The notes beneath the pieces are model-generated. The model was not told the origin of the DNA. It saw only the letters and a program-made list of their open reading frames with translations, and ran no database searches. From Hyphomonas sp. (GTDB lineage: Bacteria > Pseudomonadota > Alphaproteobacteria > Caulobacterales > Hyphomonadaceae), in assembly GCF_013823385.1 (NCBI RefSeq), contig NZ_PNMA01000001.1, positions 352,135-393,264 on the forward strand: 41,130 bases of DNA. The letters run 5' to 3'. The translations under genes and the position numbers were made by a program. Below, in pieces: positions 27,215 to 36,745 of the stretch (the stretch's first letter is position 1; every line of letters begins with the position of its first letter).

Positions 27215-28843
27215 TCAGGCAACTGAACGACTCCTGTCAAAAATACGCACCTGCCCCAGAATGATCTCGGCCGCATTCTCAGCGATGACCATGGTCGGGG
27301 CGTTTGTGTTGCCGGCGACAAGGCTTGGCATGATGGATGCGTCCACCACTCGCAGCCCAGATACACCGCGAACTTTTAGTTCCGGATCTACAACTGAAGC
27401 CTCGTCCGCACCCATTCGGCATGTGCCAACCGGGTGATAGATTGTTTCTGCGCTTTCCCGAATGAATGCCGCAATCTCATCGTCGGTCTGTACGGATTTG
27501 CCGGGGTGCACTTCGTATTTGCTGTGCGCAGACATTGCCGGAGCTTCGAGGATCCTGCGCCCGGCTTTAAAGGCCGCAATCATCGTTTTCATATCTTCCG
27601 GATCCCCAAGATAATTCGGCTGAATCAGAGGATCGTCCATCGGATCCGGGCTTTTGAGGCCAATATAGCCGCGGCTCTTTGGCAAAAGATCGCAGATGTG
27701 AAGCGTATAGCCATAACCAAAAGCGATCTTGCGGCCATGATCTTTCAGATATGTGGGCAGGAAGTGAAACTGAACATTCGGCCTATCGCGGTCAGGGGAC
27801 GACTTAATGAACCCACCGCTTTCCGCAACATTTGACGTGAGAAACCCTTTACGTCTGAAGATGTAGGAAAACAAACCACCAATGCCACGCGGCAGAAAGC
27901 TGGGCGCGACACCGATCGGGCGCCGTGAGCTAGCAGCATGCATAATCGTTACATCGAGGTGGTCGGCCATGTTCTTGCCCACCTCGGGAAGGTCGTGAAC
28001 GACGGCTAGACCATGCCGTTTAATTTCTTGGGCATCCCCGATACCTGACAGAAGGAGAAGTTGAGGCGAATTCACGGCCCCGCCAGACAGGATCACCTCG
28101 CCGCCGGCATTGAGACGCAGTTGGCGATATTCGCCGCCCTGCCGCAAGGTGACACCCGTTGCGGACTTTTCTTCCATGACGACGCGGGTCACACGGGCGT
28201 CGGTGATGACTTCAAGATTGGAACGGGACTCAGCCCCCCGCAGAAAGGCTTGCGCCGAACTCCAGCGCCTTCCGTCCTTTTGCGTGACCTGGTACATGCC
28301 CAGCCCCTCTTGCGAACCGCTATTAAAATCGCCGTTGTGAGGAATCTGCAATTCACGCCCAGCCTGTACGAAATCGCGGCTCAAAGGGTTCACGGTTTTC
28401 AGCTCGCTCACGGAAAGCTCGCCGCCCTTACCATGACTATCGGATGCTCCGAACCGATGGTTGTCTTCGATCCGCTTGAACAGGTCTGTCATGCGGTCCC
28501 AGCCCCAGACATCCGTGCCTGCCTCGGACGCCCAGTAGTCGTAATCGGCCTTGTGCCCGCGGATATAGACCATGGCGTTGATGGACGACGACCCGCCCAG
28601 TGTTTTGCCACGAGGCCAGAACAGTCTACGGCCATTCAAATGTTCTTGTGGTTCGGTATCGAATGCCCAGTTCAGCTTTTTGCTATTGGCCAACAATGCG
28701 ATCCCCACTGGCATGTGAATCAGGGGGTTCTTATCCTTTGGGCCCGCTTCGATAAGCGCGACGCGTTTTGCCGGGTTTGCAGACAACCGGTTGGCCAGAA
28801 CGCAACCGGCGGATCCGGCGCCGACGATGATATAGTCGTACAT
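27215..28843 (-). CDS. alkJ: AlkJ alcohol dehydrogenase (GMC family, FAD)
   Basis: A 542-residue GMC oxidoreductase. The N-terminal FAD motif [17 protein letters not shown] lies at residues 5-21. GMC signature 1 is [20 protein letters not shown] (near 74-93). GMC signature 2 is [16 protein letters not shown] (near 255). The catalytic histidine lies in [10 protein letters not shown], and [15 protein letters not shown] lies at the end. AlkJ oxidises aliphatic alcohols to aldehydes at the cytoplasmic membrane and passes electrons to the respiratory chain. It is slightly shorter than GPo1 AlkJ because the C-terminal tail is reduced. GGGAGATAAGAA precedes the ATG at 28843; alkH ends 31 bp upstream. 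Confidence 0.94.
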   Translation of the reverse strand: MYDYIIVGAGSAGCVLANRLSANPAKRVALIEAGPKDKNPLIHMPVGIALLANSKKLNWAFDTEPQEHLNGRRLFWPRGKTLGGSSSINAMVYIRGHKADYDYWASEAGTDVWGWDRMTDLFKRIEDNHRFGASDSHGKGGELSVSELKTVNPLSRDFVQAGRELQIPHNGDFNSGSQEGLGMYQVTQKDGRRWSSAQAFLRGAESRSNLEVITDARVTRVVMEEKSATGVTLRQGGEYRQLRLNAGGEVILSGGAVNSPQLLLLSGIGDAQEIKRHGLAVVHDLPEVGKNMADHLDVTIMHAASSRRPIGVAPSFLPRGIGGLFSYIFRRKGFLTSNVAESGGFIKSSPDRDRPNVQFHFLPTYLKDHGRKIAFGYGYTLHICDLLPKSRGYIGLKSPDPMDDPLIQPNYLGDPEDMKTMIAAFKAGRRILEAPAMSAHSKYEVHPGKSVQTDDEIAAFIRESAETIYHPVGTCRMGADEASVVDPELKVRGVSGLRVVDASIMPSLVAGNTNAPTMVIAENAAEIILGQVRIFDRSRSVA

Positions 28844-28874
28844 TTCTTATCTCCCTATTGGTTCCGGGCGGCTG

Positions 28875-30320
28875 TTATCCAAGCACCCGGACCACGATGT
28901 TTATGAGGCGGCGTACAAAGCCCGTGTAAGGCGGGAAAAGCATGTGCGTAATCGAATGCTTTTCCTCCAGCACAGCTTTTTCATGCGAAAATGCCTTGAA
29001 GCCATATTCCCCATGGGCCGCCCCGATGCCGGAGTTGTTGACGCCGCCAAATGGCAGGTTCGGGTGCAGGAAATGCACAACAGTAAGGTTTACGCCCACC
29101 GCGCCCGAAGAGGTGCGCGTGATAATCTGGTCAGCGAAGTCCTTGCTTTTGTCGAAGATATAAAGAGCAAGGGGCTTGGGGTTTGCGTTGATCTTGTCGA
29201 TAACTTTGTCCAGATCAACATATTCGATGATCGGCAAAATTGGCCCGAACAGCTCTTCCTGAGTGATTTCCATATCATCCGAAACCTCGGAAATCAGCGT
29301 CGGGGCAACGAAGTTCTGGCCCGCATCGGTCTGACCGCCCTGAAGGATACTTGCGCCTTTGGCACGGGCATCCTCGATCAGGTTGCGCAGCCGGTCAAAA
29401 TGCCTATCGTTCACGATCCGGCAATAGTCGGGCGTTGCTTTTTGTGCCTCGGGCGTTTTCCCATAGACCCGACCGATCTCGGCCTGAAGCGCGGTCTTGA
29501 ACGCGGCCGATACATCGCGGTGCACATACACATGATCGGGGGCGATACAGGTCTGACCGTTGTTTGAGAACTTGCCCCAGACGATGTTTCGCGCGGCCTT
29601 TTTGATATTGGCGTTGGGCCCGACGATAGTGGGCGACTTGCCACCAAGTTCCAGAGTGACCGATGTCAGGCTTTTTGCCGCCGCCTCCATCACGACCTTG
29701 CCGATCGCCGGGCTGCCCGTGAAGAATATGTGGTCGAAGGGCAGTGACAGAAGCTCCTGGGAAACCAAGGCATCGCCTTCGATGACCTTGACCAGATCCG
29801 GTGTGAACGCCTCTTCCACGATGTCGGTGATGACCTGGGCCGCATTCGGTGTCATTTCGGACGGCTTGATAATGGCGCTGTTGCCGGCCGCGATTGCCGA
29901 AACCAGCGGCCCGAGCGAAAGATTCACCGGATAATTCCAGGGCGCGATGATCAGGCATACACCCTTGGCCTCGGGGCGAACCCGTGCCTTGGTGCCAAAC
30001 ACCCCCAAAGTGGCGCGCGCCCGTTTGGGGCGCATCCACGACTTCAGATGGTGTTTGGTGTGCCGGATTTCCTGAAGCACAGGAAAGATCTCGGTCAGTT
30101 TCACTTCTTCGGCGGGTTTGCGAAAATCAGCCGCGCAAGCCGCGATGATTTTGTCCTCGTTCCGTTTGACGGCCTCTGCCAGGCGGTCCAGCTGTGCGAT
30201 ACGTGCCTTGCGGTCAAAGACCGCCCGCCGGGCAAGTTGTGCTCGAATCTGGGTGTCAAACGCCGCTCGGATGTCATCGGCACCGGCTGTTTTGGCGGGA
30301 AATGAGGCAACCTGATTCAT
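28875..30320 (-). CDS. alkH: AlkH aliphatic aldehyde dehydrogenase
   Basis: 481 residues from the ATG at 30320 ([13 protein letters not shown]). The open frame runs 82 codons further up, but that part lies inside alkG and is a shadow. Family features: [17 protein letters not shown] (near 124-140), [12 protein letters not shown] (near 200), catalytic E224 in TLELGGKSP and catalytic C258 in [11 protein letters not shown]. This is the class 3-like branch. It oxidises medium-chain aldehydes to fatty acids. The C-terminal 20 residues ([14 protein letters not shown]) are hydrophobic/basic and could attach it to the membrane. It starts 11 bp after the alkG stop, so the two are translationally close. 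Confidence 0.93.
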   Translation of the reverse strand: MNQVASFPAKTAGADDIRAAFDTQIRAQLARRAVFDRKARIAQLDRLAEAVKRNEDKIIAACAADFRKPAEEVKLTEIFPVLQEIRHTKHHLKSWMRPKRARATLGVFGTKARVRPEAKGVCLIIAPWNYPVNLSLGPLVSAIAAGNSAIIKPSEMTPNAAQVITDIVEEAFTPDLVKVIEGDALVSQELLSLPFDHIFFTGSPAIGKVVMEAAAKSLTSVTLELGGKSPTIVGPNANIKKAARNIVWGKFSNNGQTCIAPDHVYVHRDVSAAFKTALQAEIGRVYGKTPEAQKATPDYCRIVNDRHFDRLRNLIEDARAKGASILQGGQTDAGQNFVAPTLISEVSDDMEITQEELFGPILPIIEYVDLDKVIDKINANPKPLALYIFDKSKDFADQIITRTSSGAVGVNLTVVHFLHPNLPFGGVNNSGIGAAHGEYGFKAFSHEKAVLEEKHSITHMLFPPYTGFVRRLINIVVRVLG

Positions 30321-30330
30321 GTTCACGCTC

Positions 30331-30804
30331 TTATTTTTCTTCGTAGAGGACATAGTCCTCTTTCGTGGCACCACAGTCCGGGCAGCACCAATCATCGGGG
30401 ATCTGGCTGAACAAAGTTCCCGGCGGAAAACCTTCGTGTTCGTCGCCAAGGGCTTCGTCGTAGATATGACCGCATGTGATGCAAAGCCATTTCCGGTAGG
30501 CGGTTCCGGCGGCGGGGGCCGCCTGTGCCACCGGAGCAGGCGGCGGTGCGGCGGCAGGAGCGGCAACCGCCACGGGTGCGGGTGCCGGGGCCGGAGCGGA
30601 TGTCGGTGCCGGTGCCGGGGTTGGTGTAGGCGCTGCGGCTTCTCCGATCAGCAAAAAGTCCTCTTTGTCGCGGACCGCGCAATCGGGGCACGCAAAGTCT
30701 TCGGGCACTTGCGACCACGGCGTTCCCGGCGGGAAACCTTCATGCGGGTGGCCCTGGATTTCATCGTAGGTGTATCCGCAATCCGGGCATTGATATTTGG
30801 CCAT
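30331..30804 (-). CDS. alkG: AlkG two-domain rubredoxin
   Basis: A 157-residue protein with two rubredoxin domains. The first (1-52) holds iron ligands C6, C9, C39 and C42 ([18 protein letters not shown]). The second (105-157) holds C108, C111, C141 and C144 ([20 protein letters not shown]). Between them is a linker of about 50 residues almost wholly of Ala, Pro, Thr and Val. It carries electrons from AlkT to AlkB. The N-terminal domain is of the AlkG1 type, which cannot replace AlkG in other hosts; the C-terminal domain is of the working AlkG2 type and ends YVLYEEK like GPo1 AlkG. GGGAGGAATGAACA precedes the ATG. Confidence 0.95.
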   Translation of the reverse strand: MAKYQCPDCGYTYDEIQGHPHEGFPPGTPWSQVPEDFACPDCAVRDKEDFLLIGEAAAPTPTPAPAPTSAPAPAPAPVAVAAPAAAPPPAPVAQAAPAAGTAYRKWLCITCGHIYDEALGDEHEGFPPGTLFSQIPDDWCCPDCGATKEDYVLYEEK

Positions 30805-30927
30805 TGTTCATTCCTCCCTTACACACATGAGTTGACAGGCAAGCACATGCGTCGTCCCAGATTTTCTGTCGGTTGTGTCTGCGGCCCCGTCTTCGAGTGC
30901 GAGCAAGGGGCTGTTTGTCAGGTCAGG

Positions 30928-30948
30928 GTTGGCCCCATCGGGGCCAAC
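30928..30948. other. Intercistronic hairpin between alkB and alkG
   Basis: GTTGGCCCC (30928-30936) and GGGGCCAAC (30940-30948) form a perfect 9-bp stem with a 3-bp loop, 30 bp after the alkB stop. No T-run follows on the minus strand, so it is not a standard terminator. It may protect the alkB 3' end or lower read-through. The surrounding 174-bp gap is where alkF lies in GPo1. Confidence 0.6.
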
Positions 30949-30978
30949 GCCTTTGTCTGAGATGCCAAGCCTTGGGTT

Positions 30979-32190
30979 TTATTCGGCGGGCATTGCGGCA
31001 GGCTGCGCAGGTGCGACCGACCCGAATTTGCGGTCATAGTAGTCGCGCATACCGGGTTCGATCTGGATCTTGTTCAGATCGCCTTTGGCCCAGTCCAGGA
31101 CACGATGATCCATGATCGACCGGAACCAGGAGGGGATCAGCGCGGCAAAGAACATCCCGGGATAGCCCGAAGGAAGCGCAGGCAGATCCTTGAAGTCCCG
31201 CAGGGATTGATAGGACCGCGTCGGGTGCGCGTGGTGGTCCGAGTGCCGCTGCAGGTGGAACAGGATCAGGTTGGACATGATATGGTTCGAGTTCCACGAA
31301 TGGTGCGGCTTCTGATGCTCATACTTGCCGTTGGGCAGTTTTTCGCGCAGCAAGCCATAATGCTCGATATAGTTGGCCGAAGTCAGCTGCCACCATCCGT
31401 ACGCCATCTGAATGGGCAGGAACACAAGCATGATGGGCCCGAAGAATGCCAGCAGCCCGGCGTAAAGAACGACGGTAATGATCAGCGGCTGAAGAATTTC
31501 GTTATCCAGGCTCCAGACGCTCTTACCACTCCGCTCAAGGCGCACCTCTTCTAGCTCCCAAGCGCGTTTGAAAGCCCCGGGGATTTCGCGGGTTGCGAAA
31601 GAATAGATGTTTTCGCCCATACGCGAGGTTGCCGGGTCTTTCGGGGTGGCCACGTCACGGTGGTGCCCTTTGTTATGTTCGATGAAGAAGTGGCCATAGC
31701 CCACCACTGCCAGCACCAGTTTTGCCATCCAGCGATCAAAAGCTTCCTTCTTGTGACCGAGTTCATGGCCGGTGTTCAGCGCCAAACCGTTGACGACCCC
31801 CAGCGACAGTGCCAGCGCGACGAATTCGAGCGCATTCAGAGAATGGGTTGCGACCCACCAGCAAGACCCGATCAAAGCCGCATAATGCATGGGCACCGTC
31901 AGATAAGTAAGCACGCGATAATATCGGTCTCTTTCAAGATCAGGTACGGCCGATTCGGGGGGATTGGAAAAATCCTCGCCAAACATAGCGTCCAGCATCG
32001 GAACCGCCAGATACCATAAAATCAGCACAGTCCCGTACCAGATGCTCCAGCCGGTTACCGAGACCAGATACAGTCCGATTAGCGGCGTTGCCGGCCAGAA
32101 TACGGACAAAATCCAAAAATACCGTTTCTTATCAACGTATACTTCATCGGCGCCAGCTTGCGCCGTGGACGCTTGGCTTAGATCGCTCAT
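30979..32190 (-). CDS. alkB: AlkB alkane 1-monooxygenase
   Basis: A 403-residue integral membrane di-iron hydroxylase. It has about six membrane segments and the histidine clusters of the family: H142/H146 (HELGHKKE), H172/H176/H177 (EHNKGHHRD), H316/H319/H320 (LQRHSDHHAHP), plus the NYIEHYG motif at 273-279. It inserts oxygen at the terminal carbon of alkanes using electrons from AlkG. W59 (LILWYLAVP) matches W55 of GPo1 AlkB, the residue that blocks longer chains, predicting medium-chain (about C5-C12) preference. GGGAGGAGT precedes the ATG. It is the first gene of the leftward operon and is probably activated by AlkS. Confidence 0.96.
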   Translation of the reverse strand: MSDLSQASTAQAGADEVYVDKKRYFWILSVFWPATPLIGLYLVSVTGWSIWYGTVLILWYLAVPMLDAMFGEDFSNPPESAVPDLERDRYYRVLTYLTVPMHYAALIGSCWWVATHSLNALEFVALALSLGVVNGLALNTGHELGHKKEAFDRWMAKLVLAVVGYGHFFIEHNKGHHRDVATPKDPATSRMGENIYSFATREIPGAFKRAWELEEVRLERSGKSVWSLDNEILQPLIITVVLYAGLLAFFGPIMLVFLPIQMAYGWWQLTSANYIEHYGLLREKLPNGKYEHQKPHHSWNSNHIMSNLILFHLQRHSDHHAHPTRSYQSLRDFKDLPALPSGYPGMFFAALIPSWFRSIMDHRVLDWAKGDLNKIQIEPGMRDYYDRKFGSVAPAQPAAMPAE

Positions 32191-32314
32191 AGTCTACTCC
32201 TCCCAAGGAAAAGGCTGTTGTAAGTTTCTGTATTGGCCAGAAGAGCATCTCCTTTTCGTACTTGCTGCTTCTTGCCGCTTGGAATTAAGCTGCCTCTCAA
32301 TCAGGTCACCCCAC

Positions 32315-32334
32315 AACTACACGTTCGTGTAGTT
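32315..32334. promoter_or_regulatory. Perfect palindrome in the alkB-alkS divergent region (AlkS operator candidate)
   Basis: AACTACAC (32315-32322) and GTGTAGTT (32327-32334) are perfect inverted copies around GTTC, a 20-bp dyad. It lies 124 bp from the alkB ATG and 66 bp from the alkS ATG, in the only shared control region. AlkS of GPo1 acts through a dyad site upstream of the alkB promoter; that this is the counterpart is inference. No convincing -35/-10 could be fixed on either side. Confidence 0.6.
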
Positions 32335-32400
32335 TAGAGTTTTTGTGCGCTAGGTAAGATGTCGGCACGCCTACGATACATCACTTTCAGGGAGGGAGGG

Positions 32401-35016
32401 ATGATTAAGACCTCCAGCGCAATCCCGAACGACATCTACGATTTTCTGGAACGCATGAATGTCCGTCAAAAGAAATTGACTCAGGGCTGCCTGAGACGTG
32501 ACAGACTGGATATTGCGGGACACCCCGGCGCGAAATGCCTCCTTTATCAGGCACCTCGCGGCTTCGGCAAATCAGTGCAGATCGCCTTGTGCGCCCAATC
32601 GGCTGCCGACCGAGGAGACGATTGTATCTATCTGGACCTGTCGTCGTTCTGGCCAGAGAGCGTCTCTGAAGCGGACCTTATTGCAACCGCGATTGTCGCA
32701 ATGCTTTCGCCACCGGACCTTCCCGTCACGTCCGGTGATCGCGGCCCAGAGATCATCGCACTGCGCCTTCTTTTCGATTGGAAAAGACCCGTCATGATTT
32801 GCTTGGACGGCGTTTCTGACTCTGCCGCCACACAGAGATTTCTGAAAACGATCACCCTGGAAACGCCAGAAGCCGTTCGACTGGTAGTAAGCGGGCACCA
32901 ACCGGGCACGTTGGTCACCCTGTCGGTAGTTTCGCATGTGGTTACGATCGGTCCAAGAGAGTTAAGCTTCACTCTTGACGAGACATGTTCAATTCTACCG
33001 TTGGAAGCCGACCGGGCGACGAAGATATACAACAAGACGGCTGGTTGGCCGCTTCTATGCGCACTGGCTGGCAAATCGAAAGCATCAGGCGACGCGATCG
33101 CTGACCTTTCAGAGGTTCAGGCATACTTCGAAACCGACGTACTGGCACAGATTACGCGGCCGCTCCTCGATCACCTGATTAACGCCAGTTGGCTGGAGGA
33201 AATCACGGCAGACTGCAGCGATTATGTGTTCAAGATTAACGATTCCAGTTGCAAATTGGCAGAACTAGCATCGCGCCACGGGCTTTTGATATCCAGCGTT
33301 GAAAAACCAAAATGCTATGAAATGAACCGGGCCCTGAAAGAGTACCTGCGCAATCGTTTCATCGAAGCAAATGGATCGCGTCGGTCGTATTTCCTAAAAC
33401 GTATCGCATTCTGGCATTGGCGAAAAAAAGAGTACCGTTTGGTCGTGGATGTTGCTCTTCGCGCACACGATCACAACTGGGCCAAACGGCTAACTGATCA
33501 AGCTCTGTTCGATCTAGCCCTGAGACAAGGAGAGATTGAGGCCTTGACGATCTGGTTCACGGGCATTCCCAGAGCCAAACTGCTTCAGATGCCATCCTTG
33601 GCTATCGGATATGCTTGGGTGCTGTACTTCAGTCAACGCGCACAGGAAGCACAGGATGTGCTTTCCAGGCTGAACGACCAGAGGGTTTCCGCACCTTCGG
33701 AGGAGGAAGATTCGAATGGCTGGGGGAAACTGGTGCATGCCATCGGTCTTGCCACCCACGATGAATTGAAAGAAAGCGATGAAAGATGCGCGGCCTGGGT
33801 TGATACCTATGGGTCGGCCAATCCTGTCGGCCATGCCGCGGCACAGACGTGCAGAGCATTCATCGCCGCTTCCGGCAGGCAGTTTGCTGCCCTTTCAGAT
33901 CAAATAGCCTCCGCCACGGTCGTGAGCGGCGCGGTCCGTCACCGTTATGCGTTTGGCTGGCTTGCTGCTGCTGGGATTCTGGCTAAGCTGCTCAATGGCG
34001 ACATCTATGGCGCGCGCAGCGAGATTCGTCGCGCACAGAAAAACGAAAACGTCGCCCATGAGCGCACACCCTTTATCAAAGGAATGCTCGCGGCCTTCGA
34101 GCTTCAGGTCCAAACAGAAGAAGAGTCGATCACACCCGATGAGCGTCTTGTGCAAGAGGCTCTGGATTTTGCGCTGGAATTCGGGGTGACGGATGTGGTG
34201 TGGAACACCGTCCGAAGCGCGGCCGAGATCTATATTCGCCAGGGTGACACATTGCAGGCGTTCTTGTTGCTTGAACGTTGCCGCCTGATGGCAAAGGATC
34301 GCGGTCTGAAGCGGCTGGGCATTCTGGTGCGATTGGGCTCCGAAGTCTTTGCTATGGGAACCCGAACCAGCACTCCGCTCTCGACCGAGCCGCTTCCGTC
34401 CGACGAAGACCTGCTGTTTCTGCCAAACCAGAATCGCGCCATCCAGGCGGAAATCGCCTTGCTAGAAGCCTCAAGATTTCTGCGAGACGGCAAACTGGGC
34501 CTGGCCGAGATGCACGCTCGAAAAGCCCTTTCCAACTTTTCCGCCGTCCGAGACCAACGCGGAGAAATCAGGGCGCAATATACGCTTGCGACTGCAATTT
34601 ATCTGATGGGCGAAAAAAAGCAGGCGCTGAAAAGAATCGCCGATGCCGATCTGAAGGCACAACAACTGGGCGCTTTCAGGTCCTTGATAAACAGGCGGCA
34701 TTTTCTGCGTGTCATCAGTCCAGCGGCGAAAGCGTTCTTGGATCAACGGACAACTCAGGTCGCCAGGACCAAAGTACCTGCGCATGATGTGCAGATTACT
34801 GAACGCCCCTTTGCATATAGATCGGCCCCCATAAGTCAGAAGCAGGTAATCGTCCTGCAACATGCCGCACTTGGGCTGAGCAACAAGGAAATTGCAGTGC
34901 GCATGCATGTCACGGAAGACACCGTGAAGTGGCATTTCAGAAAAATTTTGCGTGGTCTAAACGTCGCCAATCGCACCGAGGCAGTAATGGCTGCGCGCTC
35001 GCTTAGCCTCATCTAA
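32401..35016 (+). CDS. alkS: AlkS MalT/LuxR-type transcriptional activator
   Basis: 871 residues from the ATG at 32401, which has GGGAGGGAGGG directly upstream; the alternative ATG at 32359 has no such site. The N-terminal ATPase part has Walker A APRGFGKS (K57) and a Walker B-like VMICLDGV (near 125-132). The middle is a long helical-repeat region. The C-terminal LuxR helix-turn-helix (near 805-868) contains GLSNKEIAVRMHVTEDTVKW. Length and layout match AlkS, which senses alkanes and switches on the alkB promoter. It is divergent from alkB across 210 bp and lies 30 bp before alkT. Confidence 0.92.
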   Translation: MIKTSSAIPNDIYDFLERMNVRQKKLTQGCLRRDRLDIAGHPGAKCLLYQAPRGFGKSVQIALCAQSAADRGDDCIYLDLSSFWPESVSEADLIATAIVAMLSPPDLPVTSGDRGPEIIALRLLFDWKRPVMICLDGVSDSAATQRFLKTITLETPEAVRLVVSGHQPGTLVTLSVVSHVVTIGPRELSFTLDETCSILPLEADRATKIYNKTAGWPLLCALAGKSKASGDAIADLSEVQAYFETDVLAQITRPLLDHLINASWLEEITADCSDYVFKINDSSCKLAELASRHGLLISSVEKPKCYEMNRALKEYLRNRFIEANGSRRSYFLKRIAFWHWRKKEYRLVVDVALRAHDHNWAKRLTDQALFDLALRQGEIEALTIWFTGIPRAKLLQMPSLAIGYAWVLYFSQRAQEAQDVLSRLNDQRVSAPSEEEDSNGWGKLVHAIGLATHDELKESDERCAAWVDTYGSANPVGHAAAQTCRAFIAASGRQFAALSDQIASATVVSGAVRHRYAFGWLAAAGILAKLLNGDIYGARSEIRRAQKNENVAHERTPFIKGMLAAFELQVQTEEESITPDERLVQEALDFALEFGVTDVVWNTVRSAAEIYIRQGDTLQAFLLLERCRLMAKDRGLKRLGILVRLGSEVFAMGTRTSTPLSTEPLPSDEDLLFLPNQNRAIQAEIALLEASRFLRDGKLGLAEMHARKALSNFSAVRDQRGEIRAQYTLATAIYLMGEKKQALKRIADADLKAQQLGAFRSLINRRHFLRVISPAAKAFLDQRTTQVARTKVPAHDVQITERPFAYRSAPISQKQVIVLQHAALGLSNKEIAVRMHVTEDTVKWHFRKILRGLNVANRTEAVMAARSLSLI

Positions 35017-35046
35017 ACAATCGGTAAACCCGGGGAGGAAAGAAAC

Positions 35047-36228
35047 ATGAACACAACTGTGATTATCGGCAATGGAGCGGCCGGAACAAATGCTGCCGCA
35101 ACCTTGCGCATGAATGGCTACGAAGGTGCGATAAAACTTATTGGCGATGAGGTGTCGCTGCCTTATCAGCGCCCGCCTCTGTCCAAGGCGTGGCTGCAGG
35201 GACCGGATAGACCGCAGCCAACTCTGATACGTCCTCTTTCATTCTACGAAGACAATCGCATCGACCTGATGCGGGCGCGCAAGGTCGTCAAGATTGATAG
35301 GAATAAGCGTAGAATCCACTTTGCGGACGGGAAGACGATGAAATTCAATACCTTGATCCTTGCCACAGGGGCATCGCCGCGTCGTCTTAATGCGAAGGGC
35401 GCGAACCTGAAAGGGATCCACTATCTGAGAGACCTGGGCGATTCGGCAAGGCTTCGCCAAGCCTTGAGCGATCCTGGCTGTCGCGACGTTGCAATCATTG
35501 GCGCCGGTGTTATCGGGCTCGAAGTGGCCTCTGCCGCGGTCAATCTTGGGAGAACCGTCACTGTTGTCGAGGCCGCCGCTCGCGCCATGGCCCGCGTTGC
35601 CTCACCCGCAACAACCAATTTCGTTACTCAGAAGCTGAAAGATGCCGGTGTTCAGTTTCTCTTCAATCAGAAGATTGAGAGGTTCGGCGCCGCTGATCGC
35701 CGCGTTTCCTCGATCCATCTTGGCGATGGATCCCAAATAAAGACCGATCTCGTGTTGGCGGGGATTGGTGCAACACCCAATATTGCGCTTGCCGAAGCCG
35801 CGGGCCTGGAATGTGACAATGGTATCTGCGTCGATCAGGACATGCGGACATCTGACTCCGAAATATTTGCAATCGGAGATTGTGCCCGCGGTGAAAACGA
35901 ATTCGCATCCGGAAAACTGCGTATCGAAACCATTCACAATGCAACCACGCAGGCCCAGATTGCGGCAGCGGCCATTTGCAACAAAGAACGTCCTACCCCA
36001 GTTCCCCCACGGTTCTGGTCCGATCTCAAAGACATGAAGGTTCAGGCGGTCGGAATATCGTCCGGTTACGATCTGGTTCGCAGCGATGCTTCTCAGCATC
36101 CACCAACTTTGGAAACGCATCTGAAATGCGGCGAACGTCTTATCGCAGCCGAGATCGTAAACCTTCCCAATCGTCAGAGCGCCCTTGCGAGAGCGATTTC
36201 TCCGCGCATTCCAGTTGACACTCAATAA
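35047..36228 (+). CDS. alkT: AlkT rubredoxin reductase
   Basis: A 393-residue FAD-dependent NADH reductase. The first FAD motif is VIIGNGAAGTNAA (5-17), followed by PYQRPPLSKAWL (near 38-49). The NAD motif is AIIGAGVIGLEVASAA (near 150), and the second FAD motif is IFAIGDCARGENEF (near 275). HNATTQAQIAA and PRFWSDLK complete the usual pattern. It passes electrons from NADH to AlkG. GGGGAGGAAAG precedes the ATG at 35047. It is co-transcribed with alkS, as in GPo1, and is the last gene of the rightward unit. Confidence 0.94.
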   Translation: MNTTVIIGNGAAGTNAAATLRMNGYEGAIKLIGDEVSLPYQRPPLSKAWLQGPDRPQPTLIRPLSFYEDNRIDLMRARKVVKIDRNKRRIHFADGKTMKFNTLILATGASPRRLNAKGANLKGIHYLRDLGDSARLRQALSDPGCRDVAIIGAGVIGLEVASAAVNLGRTVTVVEAAARAMARVASPATTNFVTQKLKDAGVQFLFNQKIERFGAADRRVSSIHLGDGSQIKTDLVLAGIGATPNIALAEAAGLECDNGICVDQDMRTSDSEIFAIGDCARGENEFASGKLRIETIHNATTQAQIAAAAICNKERPTPVPPRFWSDLKDMKVQAVGISSGYDLVRSDASQHPPTLETHLKCGERLIAAEIVNLPNRQSALARAISPRIPVDTQ

Positions 36229-36233
36229 TCCAC

Positions 36234-36250
36234 AATCAGGTCTGATTTTG
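36234..36250 (+). terminator. Weak hairpin-T structure after alkT
   Basis: AATCA (36234-36238), loop GGTC, TGATT (36243-36247), running into TTTTG just after the alkT stop. The stem is only 5 bp and AT-rich, so termination would be weak at best. Confidence 0.3.
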
Positions 36251-36259
36251 GGGCGAGTT

Positions 36260-36272
36260 CGGCCACTTTTTC
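36260..36272. repeat. 13-bp direct repeat, left copy
   Basis: CGGCCACTTTTTC is repeated exactly and in the same direction at 36792-36804. The pair brackets the scraps of transposase between alkT and the trb region. It may be the remains of insertion-sequence ends. Confidence 0.5.
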
Positions 36273-36416
36273 TGCTTCGAAGCCGCATCCAGAGTATTGG
36301 ACAGATTCCACACCTCGTTCTTTGCGCCTGGATTTGAATTTTCAATAGGTTGTCCATTGGGCGATGCCGAAGGAGACTGATGTTCCGACACGTCAACTTC
36401 GCCGGAGGAACACCAC

Positions 36417-36521
36417 ATGGACATGCATCAGAATGCGCGCACTGACCCGATCCTTTTGGACGCGGCCACGAACAAAGAATCACCTGGCTGCATTCATGGA
36501 GGTAAAGCGATTTCGGCCTGA
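36417..36521 (+). pseudogene. Possible IS481-family transposase start, truncated
   Basis: A 34-codon frame beginning MDMHQNARTDP resembles the usual IS481 transposase start (M..HKNARLTP). It has GGAGGA 8 bp before its ATG, then diverges at once and stops. It looks like the left edge of an IS481-type element cut off by an IS3-type fragment. The match is short, so confidence is low. Confidence 0.4.
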
Positions 36522-36561
36522 AGAAATCATATCGAAATTGCGCAAGGCGGAGGCAACTGTG
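36496..36561 (+). pseudogene. IS3-family orfA start, truncated
   Basis: The frame reads MEVKRFRPEEIISKLRKAEA, close to the common orfA start MKRFRPEEIIAKLREAEV of IS3-group elements, and then loses similarity. Only about 22 codons are recognisable. Beyond it, up to 36745, nothing else can be identified. Confidence 0.6.
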
Positions 36562-36745
36562 CGCATCGCGACGACTGCCACCCTGCTTTCTTCCCACAAA
36601 GACAGCTATACTCAACAGGACATTGACAGCTGGCGATCCAGCCCTCCCGCCAGGTTCCTCACAGGCGGTAGCCACCGGAAGGCGAAGCTTTTTTGGTGAT
36701 TGAACGCTCGATGCCTGGATGGCCGTGATGATGAAGCTTCGGACA

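Noticed and set aside
30321..30566. N-terminal extension of alkH by 82 codons
   Set aside because: It lies wholly inside alkG, has Pro/Arg-rich shadow composition, and the ATG at 30320 gives the usual AlkH length.
32359..32400. Earlier ATG for alkS at 32359
   Set aside because: It lacks a ribosome binding site, while the ATG at 32401 follows GGGAGGGAGGG.
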